Assembly (NCBI RefSeq): GCF_000805335.1
Contig: NZ_KN708638.1
Location: 5,616,776 to 5,680,775, forward strand
Reading direction: 5' to 3'
From: Streptomyces sp. CT34
GTDB lineage: Bacteria > Actinomycetota > Actinomycetes > Streptomycetales > Streptomycetaceae
Length of the DNA: 64,000 nt
The notes below the pieces were generated by a model. That model was not told the DNA's origin. It saw only the letters and a list, made by a program, of their open reading frames with translations, and did not search any database. Position 1 is the first letter of the stretch. Each line of letters opens with the position of its first letter. Positions 55,305-62,905 of this stretch are shown here, in pieces. The translations under genes were made by a program, and so were the position numbers.

Positions 55305-56264
55305 ATGGTGGACGTCCCCCAGCTGGTGGAAGCGGCCCGGCAGGGCCGGCCGAGGGCGGTGGCCCGGCTGATCTCCCTCGTCGAGGGGGCGGCGCCGGAG
55401 CTGCGCGAGGTGATGGCGGCGCTGGCGCCGCTGACCGGTGGCGCGTACGTGGTCGGGCTGACCGGCTCGCCCGGCGTCGGGAAGTCCACCACCACGTCAG
55501 CGCTGGTGACCGCGTACCGCAAGGCGGGAAAACGGGTCGGCGTGCTCGCCGTCGACCCGTCGTCGCCGTTCTCCGGGGGCGCGCTGCTCGGCGACCGGGT
55601 GCGGATGAGCGAGCACGCCTCGGACCCCGGCGTCTACATCCGCTCGATGGCCACCCGCGGCCATCTGGGCGGGCTGGCGTGGGCGGCGCCGCAGGCGATC
55701 CGGGTGCTGGACGCGGCCGGCTGCGACGTGGTGCTGGTCGAGACGGTCGGTGTCGGGCAGTCGGAGGTGGAGATCGCCTCGCAGGCCGACACCAGTGTGG
55801 TGCTGCTGGCGCCCGGGATGGGCGACGGGATCCAGGCCGCGAAGGCGGGCATCCTGGAGATCGGCGACGTCTACGTGGTCAACAAGGCCGACCGGGACGG
55901 CGCGGACGCCACCGCGCGGGAGCTCAACCACATGCTGGGGCTGGGCGAGGCGCGGGCGCCCGGCGACTGGCGGCCCCCGATCGTGAAGACGGTGGCGGCG
56001 CGCGGGGAGGGCGTCGACGAGGTCGTCGAGGCGCTGGAGAAGCACCGGGCCTGGATGGAGGAGCACGGCGTCCTCGCGCAGCGGCGGCTGTCGCGGGCGG
56101 CCCGCGAGGTCGAGACGATCGCGGTCACCGCGCTGCGGTCGCGGATCGGGGACCTGTCGGGCGACCGCCACGTGGACGCGCTGGCCGAGCGCATCGTGGC
56201 CGGCGAGACGGACCCGTACCGGGCGGCGGACGAGCTGGTGGCGGGCCTGACGTCGGGGGAGTGA
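55305..56264 (+). CDS. meaB: MeaB/ArgK-type G3E GTPase, mutase chaperone
   Basis: MeaB protects B12-dependent acyl-CoA mutases and gates cofactor loading. The 319-residue protein has the P-loop GSPGVGKSTTTSA, the VDPSSPFSGGALLGDRVRM switch, and VVNKADRDGADA as guanine-specificity motif. I take the ATG at 55305 (AAGGAG upstream); the frame begins with a GTG at 55281. Its natural client in this window is IcmA at 62.9 kb, although methylmalonyl-CoA mutase encoded elsewhere is another. Confidence 0.93.
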   Translation: MVDVPQLVEAARQGRPRAVARLISLVEGAAPELREVMAALAPLTGGAYVVGLTGSPGVGKSTTTSALVTAYRKAGKRVGVLAVDPSSPFSGGALLGDRVRMSEHASDPGVYIRSMATRGHLGGLAWAAPQAIRVLDAAGCDVVLVETVGVGQSEVEIASQADTSVVLLAPGMGDGIQAAKAGILEIGDVYVVNKADRDGADATARELNHMLGLGEARAPGDWRPPIVKTVAARGEGVDEVVEALEKHRAWMEEHGVLAQRRLSRAAREVETIAVTALRSRIGDLSGDRHVDALAERIVAGETDPYRAADELVAGLTSGE

Positions 56265-56352
56265 CCTGGGACCCGGCGGCCCGCTGCGCGGTGCGGTCGC
56301 GGCCCGGTGGGGCCGGCGCTTCCCGGGCGCCGCCCCACCGGACCCACCCGCG

Positions 56353-56829
56353 CTACAGCGCGCCGCGCCGCTCGCGGAGGTGTTCGGCGACGGGGGTCAG
56401 GGAGACGCGGAGGGCTTCGAGGTCTTCGGGGGCGAAGAGGTCGATGAAGTGCCTGCGGACCGAGGTGACATGGTGCGGGGCGACCCGGCGCATGGTGTCC
56501 CAGCCCTCGTCCGTGAGGACGGCGTAGAGGCCGCGGCGGTCCGACTCGCAGCTCTCGCGGCGCACCAGGCCGGCGTTCTCCATGCGCGTGATCTGGTGCG
56601 AGAGGCGGCTCTTGGACTGCAGGGTGCTGGCGGCCAGGTCGCTCATCCGCAGCCGGCGGTCCTCGGCCTCGGAGAGGTTGACCAGGATCTCGTAGTCGTT
56701 GTTGGTCAGGCCGAACGGCTGCAGATCGCGCTCCAGTTGGTGCATCAGCAGCCTGCTGACGTCCAGATGGGTGCGCCAGGCACGCTGCTCCTGGTCGGTC
56801 AGCCAGGGGGTGTCGCTGTCGGTCGTCAT
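56353..56829 (-). CDS. MarR-family transcriptional regulator
   Basis: This 158-residue regulator has the winged-helix domain (YEILVNLSEAEDRRLRMSDLA, then STLQSKSRLSHQITRMENAGLVRR) and flanking dimerisation helices. It has a hydrophobic FGLTNNDYE before the HTH. The 50 bp before its ATG are the most AT-rich piece of the region and hold a candidate operator and promoter (TAGAAT). It corresponds in position to SCO5405-type MarR genes of Streptomyces, but its ligand and targets are unknown. Confidence 0.88.
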   Translation of the reverse strand: MTTDSDTPWLTDQEQRAWRTHLDVSRLLMHQLERDLQPFGLTNNDYEILVNLSEAEDRRLRMSDLAASTLQSKSRLSHQITRMENAGLVRRESCESDRRGLYAVLTDEGWDTMRRVAPHHVTSVRRHFIDLFAPEDLEALRVSLTPVAEHLRERRGAL

Positions 56830-56831
56830 GG

Positions 56832-56875
56832 ATGAATTCTACCCGTGAAAGTTGAATAATGAATTAATCATGGCT
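56832..56875 (-). promoter_or_regulatory. AT-rich promoter/operator of the MarR gene
   Basis: The run GTTGAATAATGAATTAATCA (56851-56870) is exceptional in a GC-rich context. On the minus strand TTCATT and TAGAAT are separated by 16 bp and could be -35 and -10. Overlap of promoter and AT-rich half-sites suits MarR autorepression. Confidence 0.45.
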
Positions 56876-56950
56876 GTGGTGTGACAGACATCGGCCGGCC
56901 GGGACCGGGTGTTGGTCAGACGTTCGAGGTCACCGTCCGCAGACTACCGT

Positions 56951-57703
56951 TCACAGCCCGAAGCGGCGCTGGAGCCCCCCGATGTCGCCGGGAAGCTGCG
57001 GCAGTTGTGAGCCACTTTGCGCAGCGTGGCCGGCGCCGCCCGGTATGCGGCCCTCCTCCGGCGTGCCGGTCGCCGGCTCCGGCAGGATCTGTTCGGCCGG
57101 CCGGAGCGGGACGATCTCGGTGCCGGTGCACTCGTACCGGTGCTCCTCGCCCGAGGTGCCGCCGGAACCGGTGCGCGCGCGTCGCCCACCCGGGAATCCC
57201 CGCAGGTACCGGTGGTCGCGGCGAGGGCAGGGGGAGGGGCGGCCGGCCCGGCCAACCAGGGCCGGGGGAGCAATGCGGAGCGGTGGCTCGGTGACGACCA
57301 CGCGGCCGTCGGAGGCGGCGGCGAACTTCCCGGTGCCGGTGAGGGTGCGGAAGCCGGGGGTGATCGACTGCTTCGGCGGCGGAGATGGCTGAAAGGCGAG
57401 CACATTGCCGGCGCGAAGAGTGAGGTTGCCCTCATCCAGGTCGCGGGAGTTCACGCCGAAGGACCGCCCGGTGAGCAGCATCTTTCCGTGGCCCTCGGCG
57501 ACGACCCGGTCTGCGGCGTGCGGCGGCGAAGCGAAACCGCCGCCGGCGACGAGGCGGTCCGAGCGGCCGTGTCCCACGCCGTGGAAGTCGATCTGCCCGT
57601 ACTGCCCGTAGTGGGCGACCATCGCACGGCTCCTCGCCCTGACGGCATCGCCCGTCATGTCGACGGCGGGCACCGTGCTCCCCCGGAGCCGAAAGTCAGC
57701 CAT
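56951..57703 (-). CDS. AIM24-family protein, possibly a fusion of two paralogs
   Basis: This 250-residue protein resembles bacterial AIM24/TIGR00266 proteins, beta-barrel-like and of unknown function. Residues 4-34 (FRLRGSTVPAVDMTGDAVRA) look like one Streptomyces AIM24 paralog, and residues 35-250 (AEGHGKMLLTGRSFGVNS, LAFQPSPPPKQSITPGF, GTSGEEHRYECTG, DIGGLQRRFGL) like another that usually lies beside it. Some conserved blocks look eroded (RAGRPSPCPRRDHRY). The ATG at 57703 gives the family start. It could be a recombinant gene or a decaying one. The comparison with paralogs is from memory. Confidence 0.6.
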   Translation of the reverse strand: MADFRLRGSTVPAVDMTGDAVRARSRAMVAHYGQYGQIDFHGVGHGRSDRLVAGGGFASPPHAADRVVAEGHGKMLLTGRSFGVNSRDLDEGNLTLRAGNVLAFQPSPPPKQSITPGFRTLTGTGKFAAASDGRVVVTEPPLRIAPPALVGRAGRPSPCPRRDHRYLRGFPGGRRARTGSGGTSGEEHRYECTGTEIVPLRPAEQILPEPATGTPEEGRIPGGAGHAAQSGSQLPQLPGDIGGLQRRFGL

Positions 57704-57840
57704 TGCCCCGACGGTCTCCGCCCGGGGCCGCGGGGCAGGGCTGTCGTCCCGGACCTTCCCCTGACGTCCCCCTGACCCCTCCCTGAGTCCGGGCCCCGAC
57801 CCGGGCGCGGTGATCACCGGGGCGGCTGTAACAATGGGGC

Positions 57841-57870
57841 GGATGCTTGTGAACTCTTGCACAAGCATCC
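57841..57870. promoter_or_regulatory. Perfect inverted repeat upstream of the DUF3817 gene, probable operator
   Basis: GGATGCTTGTG (57841-57851) and CACAAGCATCC (57860-57870) are perfectly complementary with an 8-bp centre AACTCTTG, 35 bp before the DUF3817 GTG and about 140 bp from the divergent AIM24 start. Its symmetry and size suit a MarR or TetR dimer. Confidence 0.6.
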
Positions 57871-57905
57871 GTGCTTGCCTCCCCCTCCGCCCGAACGAGG
57901 TTCCC

Positions 57906-58256
57906 GTGGACATCAAGACCGCCGCCGCCCTGCACCGACTGCGCCTGGCATCCATTCCGGAGGCGCTCTCCTTCCCGGCGCTGCTGATATTCGGCACCGG
58001 ATTCAAGCTGTTCCTCCACTACGACGCGCTGGTGTTCCCGCTCGGGATGCTGCACGGCATCCTGTTCACCATCGTCGTGGTGCTGCTGCTGGACGCCTGG
58101 AACCGCACCAAGTGGCCCTGGAAGCGCGCCGCCTTCTTCCTCCTCCTGGCCATCGTGCCGTTCGGCGGCCTGTACGCGGACAAGGTGCTCAAGCGCGAGG
58201 AGGTGGCCGGCGTGATCGCCGCCCGCGCCCGTAAGGAAGGGGTCGTGAACGCATGA
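57906..58256 (+). CDS. DUF3817 membrane protein
   Basis: This 116-residue protein has three membrane helices (about 15-35, 43-63 and 75-95) in a DUF3817 pattern, with FPALLIFGTGFKLFLHYD and MLHGILFTIVVVLLLDAW. Function is unknown. The GTG at 57906 fits the family; the frame is open upstream. It overlaps the thiamine-binding gene by four bases (ATGA). A paralog is encoded at 62.25 kb. Confidence 0.82.
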   Translation: MDIKTAAALHRLRLASIPEALSFPALLIFGTGFKLFLHYDALVFPLGMLHGILFTIVVVLLLDAWNRTKWPWKRAAFFLLLAIVPFGGLYADKVLKREEVAGVIAARARKEGVVNA

Positions 58257-58558
58257 TCGTCGCGTTCTCCGTGAGCCCGCTGGGCGTCGGTGAGGACGTC
58301 GGCGAGTACGTCGCCGACGCCGTTCGGGTCGTCCGCGAGTCCGGGCTGCCCAACCGCACGGACGCCATGTTCACCTCCGTCGAGGGCGAGTGGGACGAGG
58401 TCATGGACGTCGTCAAGCGCGCCGTCGCCGCCGTCGAGGCGCGCTCCGGGCGCGTCTCGCTGGTCCTGAAGGCCGACATCCGGCCGGGCGTGACCGACGG
58501 GCTGACCTCGAAGGTCGAGACCGTCGAACGGCATCTGGCCGGGGACCGATCCTCCTGA
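58253..58558 (+). CDS. MTH1187-family (UPF0045) thiamine-binding protein
   Basis: This 101-residue ferredoxin-fold protein matches the MTH1187/YkoF-like thiamine-binding family: MIVAFSVSPLGVGEDVGEYVADAV and RVSLVLKADIRPGV are the core strands. Members bind thiamine-like molecules, but the cellular role is unclear. Its ATG overlaps the DUF3817 stop (ATGA), so the two are expressed together. Confidence 0.85.
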   Translation: MIVAFSVSPLGVGEDVGEYVADAVRVVRESGLPNRTDAMFTSVEGEWDEVMDVVKRAVAAVEARSGRVSLVLKADIRPGVTDGLTSKVETVERHLAGDRSS

Positions 58559-58562
58559 CGTT

Positions 58563-58732
58563 CCGCTGCGCTTTGCCTCGCCCGACGTTGTTGGCTTTCC
58601 CGCCGTGGCGCCTGCGGCGGGCGGTGCCGCTGCGCGGGGCTGTTGGGTGCGGTGGCGGGCCTGCGGGGCAGGGTGTCCGGACTGCTTCGCTTTACGTCCG
58701 GACACCCTGCCCCTCCGGCCCGCCCCCTCCCG
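58563..58732 (+). repeat. Left copy of an inverted, structured intergenic repeat
   Basis: The 170-bp unit runs from CCGCTGCGCTTTGCC to CCCCCTCCCG. Its centre is a hairpin: CAGGGTGTCCGGAC (58669-58682), loop TGCTTCGCTTTAC, GTCCGGACACCCTG (58696-58709), a perfect 14-bp stem. The same unit lies inverted at 58878-59064 with a changed but still perfect stem. Confidence 0.85.
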
Positions 58733-58877
58733 TTGTGAGTGGGAAACCAGGTAGCCGGTGGTCCGGGTGAGTGGGTCAGCGCAGGTGGTGAGTTGAGGGG
58801 TGGCCCACTGCCAGGAGGCGACCGTTACGGGACCACCCACGCCCAGCTCCCACCCACCGGTTTTTTCCACCCCTCCG
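58733..58877. other. Centre between the inverted repeats
   Basis: These 145 bases separate the two repeat copies and contain no gene. GT/GGT-rich stretches (GTAGCCGGTGGTCCGGGTGA) to the left and AC/CCC-rich stretches (GACCACCCACGCCCAGCTCC) to the right hint at weak further inverted similarity. A TTTTTT run at 58861-58866 is unusual here. Confidence 0.5.
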
Positions 58878-59064
58878 CGGGAGGGGGCGGGCCGGAGGGG
58901 GTGGTGTGCCGGACGTAAAGCGAAGCAGTCCGGCACACCACCCCCGGAGGGCCGCCACCGCACCCGAAAGCCCCGCGCAGCGGACCCAGCCCGCCGCAGG
59001 CGCAACGGCGACAAACCCCTGCGGCGGGACGGCCGACAACGTCGGGCGCGGCAAAGCGCAGCGG
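58878..59064 (-). repeat. Right copy of the inverted, structured intergenic repeat
   Basis: Read on the minus strand this 187-bp unit repeats the left copy: CCGCTGCGCTTTGCC..., CGACGTTGTCGG, a hairpin, then CCGGCCCGCCCCCTCCCG. The stem is 18 bp (58897-58914 with 58928-58945), the 13-nt loop TGCTTCGCTTTAC is unchanged. Both copies lie between convergent genes, so a terminator role is plausible. Confidence 0.85.
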
Positions 59065-59095
59065 ACGGGCCGACAACGTGGGAAGCCAGAGAAGC

Positions 59096-60082
59096 CTAGG
59101 CGCAGCGGAACAGCGCGAGGCCCAGCGGCGTCCGCTCGTAGAGCACCTGGTGGCCGTGCCGGCGCGAGGTCAGCAGGCCGGCCTCGCGCAGTACGGACAG
59201 ATGCGCCGAGACGGACGACGCGGCCAGCCCGAGCCGGTGCGCCAGCGCCGAGGTCGTCGCCGGCGCGTCCAGCGCGGCCAGTACCGCGGCCCGGTTGGCG
59301 CCCAGCAGCCGCGCCAGCGCCGGGTCGGCCGCCGGGCCTTGCCACAGCCCGCCGATTCCGCGCGCCGGATAGATCACGGTGGGCTGCCACGGCGGATCGA
59401 AGCCGCTCACCACATCCGGCCACACGAAGACGCTCGGCAACAGCAACACCCCGCGCCCGTCCAGGTCCTGCATCTGCGCGAGGTCCGTGCGGGTGCGGAC
59501 CGTGAGCGTGCCGTCCGACCAGGACAGCCGCGGATGCAGATCGGCGAACAGCCGGCGCAGCCCGCCGTCCGCCAACTGCCGTGACCGGTAGGCGATTTCG
59601 GCGTCCAGCAGCGCCCGCAGCCGGGGCCAGTCCGGGGCCAGCAGGGCGTGCCAGGCCCGCTCGGTGGCATCCGCCAGCTCCTGGATGGCCCGCTCCGGAT
59701 CGGCCAGCGCCGCCCGGCCGCGCGCCGATTCCGCGGCCCCGGGCATACAGGCCAGCGACTTGGCCATCTCGGCGCGCGCCAGCGTCGGTTCGGTGGTCCG
59801 CAGCCGGGCCAGCTCCGCCGCGAAGTCCGCCAGCGGGACGTCCGGCGGCCGGCCCAGGAAATCGGGGGTGTACCCGGGCCGCCGGGACGGCATGAACAGC
59901 CAGACCGGCGACAGGTCCAGCCCGGCCACCCGCTCCCGCATCCGCCGCAGCCACGGCAGGTGATAACCGTGCCGGTCGGCCCGCCGCAGGGTCCGCAGCG
60001 CCTCATGGGTCTCGCACAGCGGCGAGATCGCGAACCGGATGCGCAGCAGGTCGTCCGCCCCGAAATGCAGGTCCAGCGGCAC
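59096..60082 (-). CDS. ArsR-type winged-helix regulator with DUF5937-like N-terminal domain
   Basis: This 328-residue protein has a long N-terminal domain (LDLHFGADDLLRIRFAISPL; PVWLFMPSRRPGYTPDFLG) of the type annotated DUF5937 in Streptomyces and a C-terminal ArsR-like HTH (LGANRAAVLAALDAPATTSA, then SSVSAHLSVLREAGLL). It has no arsenic Cys motif. The GTG at 60082 follows GGGAGGG; the frame is open to 60163. It is divergent from the MFS gene, 79 bp apart, and likely controls it. Confidence 0.82.
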   Translation of the reverse strand: MPLDLHFGADDLLRIRFAISPLCETHEALRTLRRADRHGYHLPWLRRMRERVAGLDLSPVWLFMPSRRPGYTPDFLGRPPDVPLADFAAELARLRTTEPTLARAEMAKSLACMPGAAESARGRAALADPERAIQELADATERAWHALLAPDWPRLRALLDAEIAYRSRQLADGGLRRLFADLHPRLSWSDGTLTVRTRTDLAQMQDLDGRGVLLLPSVFVWPDVVSGFDPPWQPTVIYPARGIGGLWQGPAADPALARLLGANRAAVLAALDAPATTSALAHRLGLAASSVSAHLSVLREAGLLTSRRHGHQVLYERTPLGLALFRCA

Positions 60083-60161
60083 GGCCGGGCCCTCCCCTCC
60101 CCAGGATTCGGCTGGAGCCGAAACACTACGGCGCGCCCGCCGGCCCCGGCACGCTGACGCC

Positions 60162-61550
60162 ATGCCGTCCCCCTCCGGGCCCGCACAGCCGGGCCCCGCT
60201 CCCGCCTGCCCGTCGGCGGCCCCCGACCGGGACGCGGCCCGCAGCGGCCCGGCCCGCCGGGGCTACCGCGCGGTCTTCGCCGTCCCGGAGTTCCGCTGCG
60301 TCTTCGCCGCGCACCTGCTGTCCTCCCTGGGCGTGGTCGTCTGCGAGATCGCGCTCTCCGTCCTGGTCTTCCGGCTCACCGGCTCACCGCTGCTCAGCGC
60401 CCTGACCTTCGCACTGGGACTGCTGCCGTACGTCCTCGGCGGCACCCTGCTGTCGGCGGTCGCCGACCGCTGTCCGGCCCGGCGGGTGCTGGTCCTGTGC
60501 GACGCGCTGTGCGCGCTGGCGGCGGCGGCCATGGTGCTGCCCGGCGTCCCGGTGGCGGTGCTGCTCGCACTGCGCTGGGTGATCGCGGCCATCGCGCCGG
60601 TCTTCGCCGGGACCCGCGCCGGGACGCTCGGCGAAATCCTCGGCGAGGGCGATCCGTTCGTCCTGGGGCGCTCGCTGATCCGGATCGTCAACCAGGGCGC
60701 CCAGCTGGCCGGTTTCGCCGCCGGCGGGCTGCTGCTGACCGCCGTCCCCCCGGGCGCGGTGCTCGGCATCACCGCCGGCACCTTCACCTGCTCCGCCCTG
60801 CTGCTGCGGCTCGGTACCGCCGCCCGCCCGGCGCGGGGGGCGCGTCGGCGCGGAGCGCCGTCTTCCGGGGGTGGAGGTCGGGTGACGGGAGGGCGGGCCC
60901 GCGGCGCGCTGCTGGGCGCCTCGCTGGCGGGCACCCGGCGGCTGCTCGCCGACCGCCGGACGCGGGCGCTGCTGCTGCTCGGCTGGGTGCCGCCGGCGGT
61001 CGTGGTCGTCCCCGAGGCGCTGCTCGTGCCGTACGGGGACCTGCTGGGCGCCGGGTCGGCCGGAGCGGGGCTGCTGATGTGCAGCATGCCCATCGGGGCG
61101 GTGGCCGCCGAAACCCTGGCCGGGGCCTTCCTCGGGCCGCGGGCGCGCGCCCGACTGACCTTCCCCATGGGCGTGTTCGCGGTGCTGCCCTCGCTGGGGT
61201 TCGCGGCCCGGCCGTCGCTCGGCTGGGCCGTGCTCCTGCTGGTGCTGACCGGGACCTCCATCTCGTACAACTTCGGCGTCGACCGGTGGTTCGCCGCCGC
61301 GGTCCCCGACGCGTTGCTGGGGCAGGCGATGACGGTGATGCAGGCGGGCCGGATGACGGTCATGGGGCTGGCGATGGGGCTGGCCGGGGTGGCCGCCGAC
61401 CACGCCCCGCTCCCGGTGGTCATGCCGGCGGCCGGGGTGGTGGGCGGGGTGTGCGTCCTGGCGGTGATCGCCGAGGTGCGGCGTACGCGAGGGCGGCCCG
61501 GGGCCGTGGCGGCCGGGGCCCACCCCATGAGGCCGGGGCCCAGTCCGTGA
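60162..61550 (+). CDS. MFS transporter
   Basis: This 462-residue protein has 12 predicted membrane helices after a 30-residue Pro/Ala N-terminus. MFS hallmarks are VADRCPARRVLVLCD between helices 2 and 3 and the GPRARARLT loop. It resembles drug or metabolite exporters; substrate unknown. Between helices 6 and 7 there is a Gly/Arg/Ser-rich loop (RRRGAPSSGGGGRVT). It is paired divergently with the ArsR-like regulator, an arrangement typical of regulator-exporter pairs. The ATG at 60162 has little ribosome site. Confidence 0.85.
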   Translation: MPSPSGPAQPGPAPACPSAAPDRDAARSGPARRGYRAVFAVPEFRCVFAAHLLSSLGVVVCEIALSVLVFRLTGSPLLSALTFALGLLPYVLGGTLLSAVADRCPARRVLVLCDALCALAAAAMVLPGVPVAVLLALRWVIAAIAPVFAGTRAGTLGEILGEGDPFVLGRSLIRIVNQGAQLAGFAAGGLLLTAVPPGAVLGITAGTFTCSALLLRLGTAARPARGARRRGAPSSGGGGRVTGGRARGALLGASLAGTRRLLADRRTRALLLLGWVPPAVVVVPEALLVPYGDLLGAGSAGAGLLMCSMPIGAVAAETLAGAFLGPRARARLTFPMGVFAVLPSLGFAARPSLGWAVLLLVLTGTSISYNFGVDRWFAAAVPDALLGQAMTVMQAGRMTVMGLAMGLAGVAADHAPLPVVMPAAGVVGGVCVLAVIAEVRRTRGRPGAVAAGAHPMRPGPSP

Positions 61551-61606
61551 GACCGGAGACTGAGACAGGGCTGCCCAGCATGTGACCGCCGGGTAGGGTC
61601 GGAGAC

Positions 61607-62116
61607 GTGCCGAAGCCGCTCAGCCTTGCTTTCGACCCCATCGCGCGCGCCGACGAACTGTGGCGGCAGCGCTGGGGCTCCGTCCCCTCGATGGCCGCGA
61701 TCACGTCCATCATGCGGGCCCAGCAGATCCTGCTCTCCGAGGTCGACGCGGTGGTCAAACCGTACGGGCTGACCTTCGCGCGCTACGAGGCGCTGGTGCT
61801 GCTGACCTTCTCCAAGGCGGGCGAGCTGCCGATGTCGAAGATCGGCGAGCGGCTGATGGTGCACCCCACCTCGGTCACCAACACCGTTGACCGGCTGGTG
61901 AAGTCCGGCCTGGTCGCCAAGCGCCCGAACCCCAACGACGGGCGGGGCACCCTGGCGTCCATCACGGACAAGGGGCGCGAGGTGTGCGACGCGGCCACCC
62001 GCGACCTGATGGCGATGGACTTCGGGCTCGGCGTGTACGACGCCGAGGAGTGCGCGGAGATCTTCGCGATGCTGCGCCCGCTGCGGGTGGCGGCGGCGGA
62101 CTTCTCCGAGGAGTGA
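61607..62116 (+). CDS. MarR-family transcriptional regulator
   Basis: This 169-residue regulator has the MarR winged helix (FARYEALVLLTFSKAGELPM, then HPTSVTNTVDRLVKSGLVAK and PNDGRGTLASITDKGRE). It is a second MarR protein of this region and not close to the one at 56.4 kb. The GTG is preceded by TAGGGT and only a weak ribosome site, so the mRNA may be nearly leaderless. The downstream DUF3817 gene may be its target. Confidence 0.88.
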   Translation: MPKPLSLAFDPIARADELWRQRWGSVPSMAAITSIMRAQQILLSEVDAVVKPYGLTFARYEALVLLTFSKAGELPMSKIGERLMVHPTSVTNTVDRLVKSGLVAKRPNPNDGRGTLASITDKGREVCDAATRDLMAMDFGLGVYDAEECAEIFAMLRPLRVAAADFSEE

Positions 62117-62250
62117 ACGGGCGCGCGCCGGCGGCTTCCGACCGGTGCGCACGGGCCGTCGGTCGGCGGCCGTGACGGGTGCCGTCTGCGGCTTTTCCGA
62201 CCGGGGGGGCGGCGAAGATCGCCCCGGAACGGGTCGTTACGCTCAGGGGC

Positions 62251-62583
62251 ATGAAGCGATCCGTCCTGACCCGATACCGGGCGATGGCCTACATCACCGC
62301 TGTGATGCTGCTGGTGCTCTGCGCCTGCATGGTTTTCAAGTACGGCTTCGGGATGGGCAAGGACCTGACCCTCGTCGTCGCCCAGATCCACGGCGTGCTC
62401 TACATCGTCTACCTGATCTTCGCCTTCGACCTGGGTTCCAAGGCGCGCTGGCCGTTCGCGAAGCTGCTGTGGGTGCTGGTCTCCGGCACGATCCCCACCG
62501 CCGCGTTCTTCGTCGAGCGCAAGGTCGTCCGCGAGGTCGAGCCGCTGCTGGCGAACACCGCGCCGGAGATGGTCAAGGCCTGA
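62251..62583 (+). CDS. DUF3817 membrane protein (second)
   Basis: This 110-residue protein has three membrane helices and the DUF3817 features (YRAMAYITAVMLLVLCACMV, QIHGVLYIVYLIFAFDLGSK). It is similar to the protein at 57.9 kb but more distant than recent duplicates. TTACGCT lies just before the ATG and there is no good ribosome site, suggesting a leaderless mRNA. It follows the MarR gene by 134 bp and is followed by a terminator. Confidence 0.83.
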   Translation: MKRSVLTRYRAMAYITAVMLLVLCACMVFKYGFGMGKDLTLVVAQIHGVLYIVYLIFAFDLGSKARWPFAKLLWVLVSGTIPTAAFFVERKVVREVEPLLANTAPEMVKA

Positions 62584-62746
62584 CGCCTCAGAGCCCGCCC
62601 CGGTCGGCGGATGCCCGGCCGTGCGGCCCACCGGCCCCGCTCGCGGAGCCGGCCCGCTCGCCGGGCCGGAGCCGGTGCGGCCGGTGACTCCGGTCCCGGC
62701 CGCCGGATCCGCCCGGGTCCGCCGGGATCCGCTGTGCGGCTGCCCC

Positions 62747-62777
62747 ACGCGCCTCTCCCGTTCCCGGAGGGGCGCGT
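62747..62777 (+). terminator. Terminator hairpin after the second DUF3817 gene
   Basis: ACGCGCCTCTCC (62747-62758) and GGAGGGGCGCGT (62766-62777) make a 12-bp stem with one G-U pair, followed by TTGTGCTGTT. The remainder of the 322-bp gap 62584-62905 contains no gene. Confidence 0.65.
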
Positions 62778-62876
62778 TTGTGCTGTTCAGGCCGGGGGCA
62801 GGGCTCGGTCCGGGGCCCGCGCGACCCCTAGGGGACCGTCCCCGATCCCGAATCCGGGGCGCCAGCCATCGACAGG

Positions 62877-62894
62877 TACTAGGACGTCCTAGTA
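62877..62894. promoter_or_regulatory. 18-bp perfect palindrome upstream of icmA, probable operator
   Basis: TACTAGGACGTCCTAGTA is self-complementary over all 18 bases and lies 11 bp before the icmA ATG. Any promoter must overlap or lie left of it, so a repressor bound here would block icmA. The length and symmetry suit a TetR-type dimer. No regulator of that kind is adjacent. Confidence 0.7.
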
Positions 62895-62905
62895 AATTCG
62901 GGGGT

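Noticed and set aside
58733..59095. Open frames spanning the inverted repeats as a small gene
   Set aside because: They run through the hairpin arms, have no ribosome sites and encode only repeat-derived Pro/Arg/Gly peptides.
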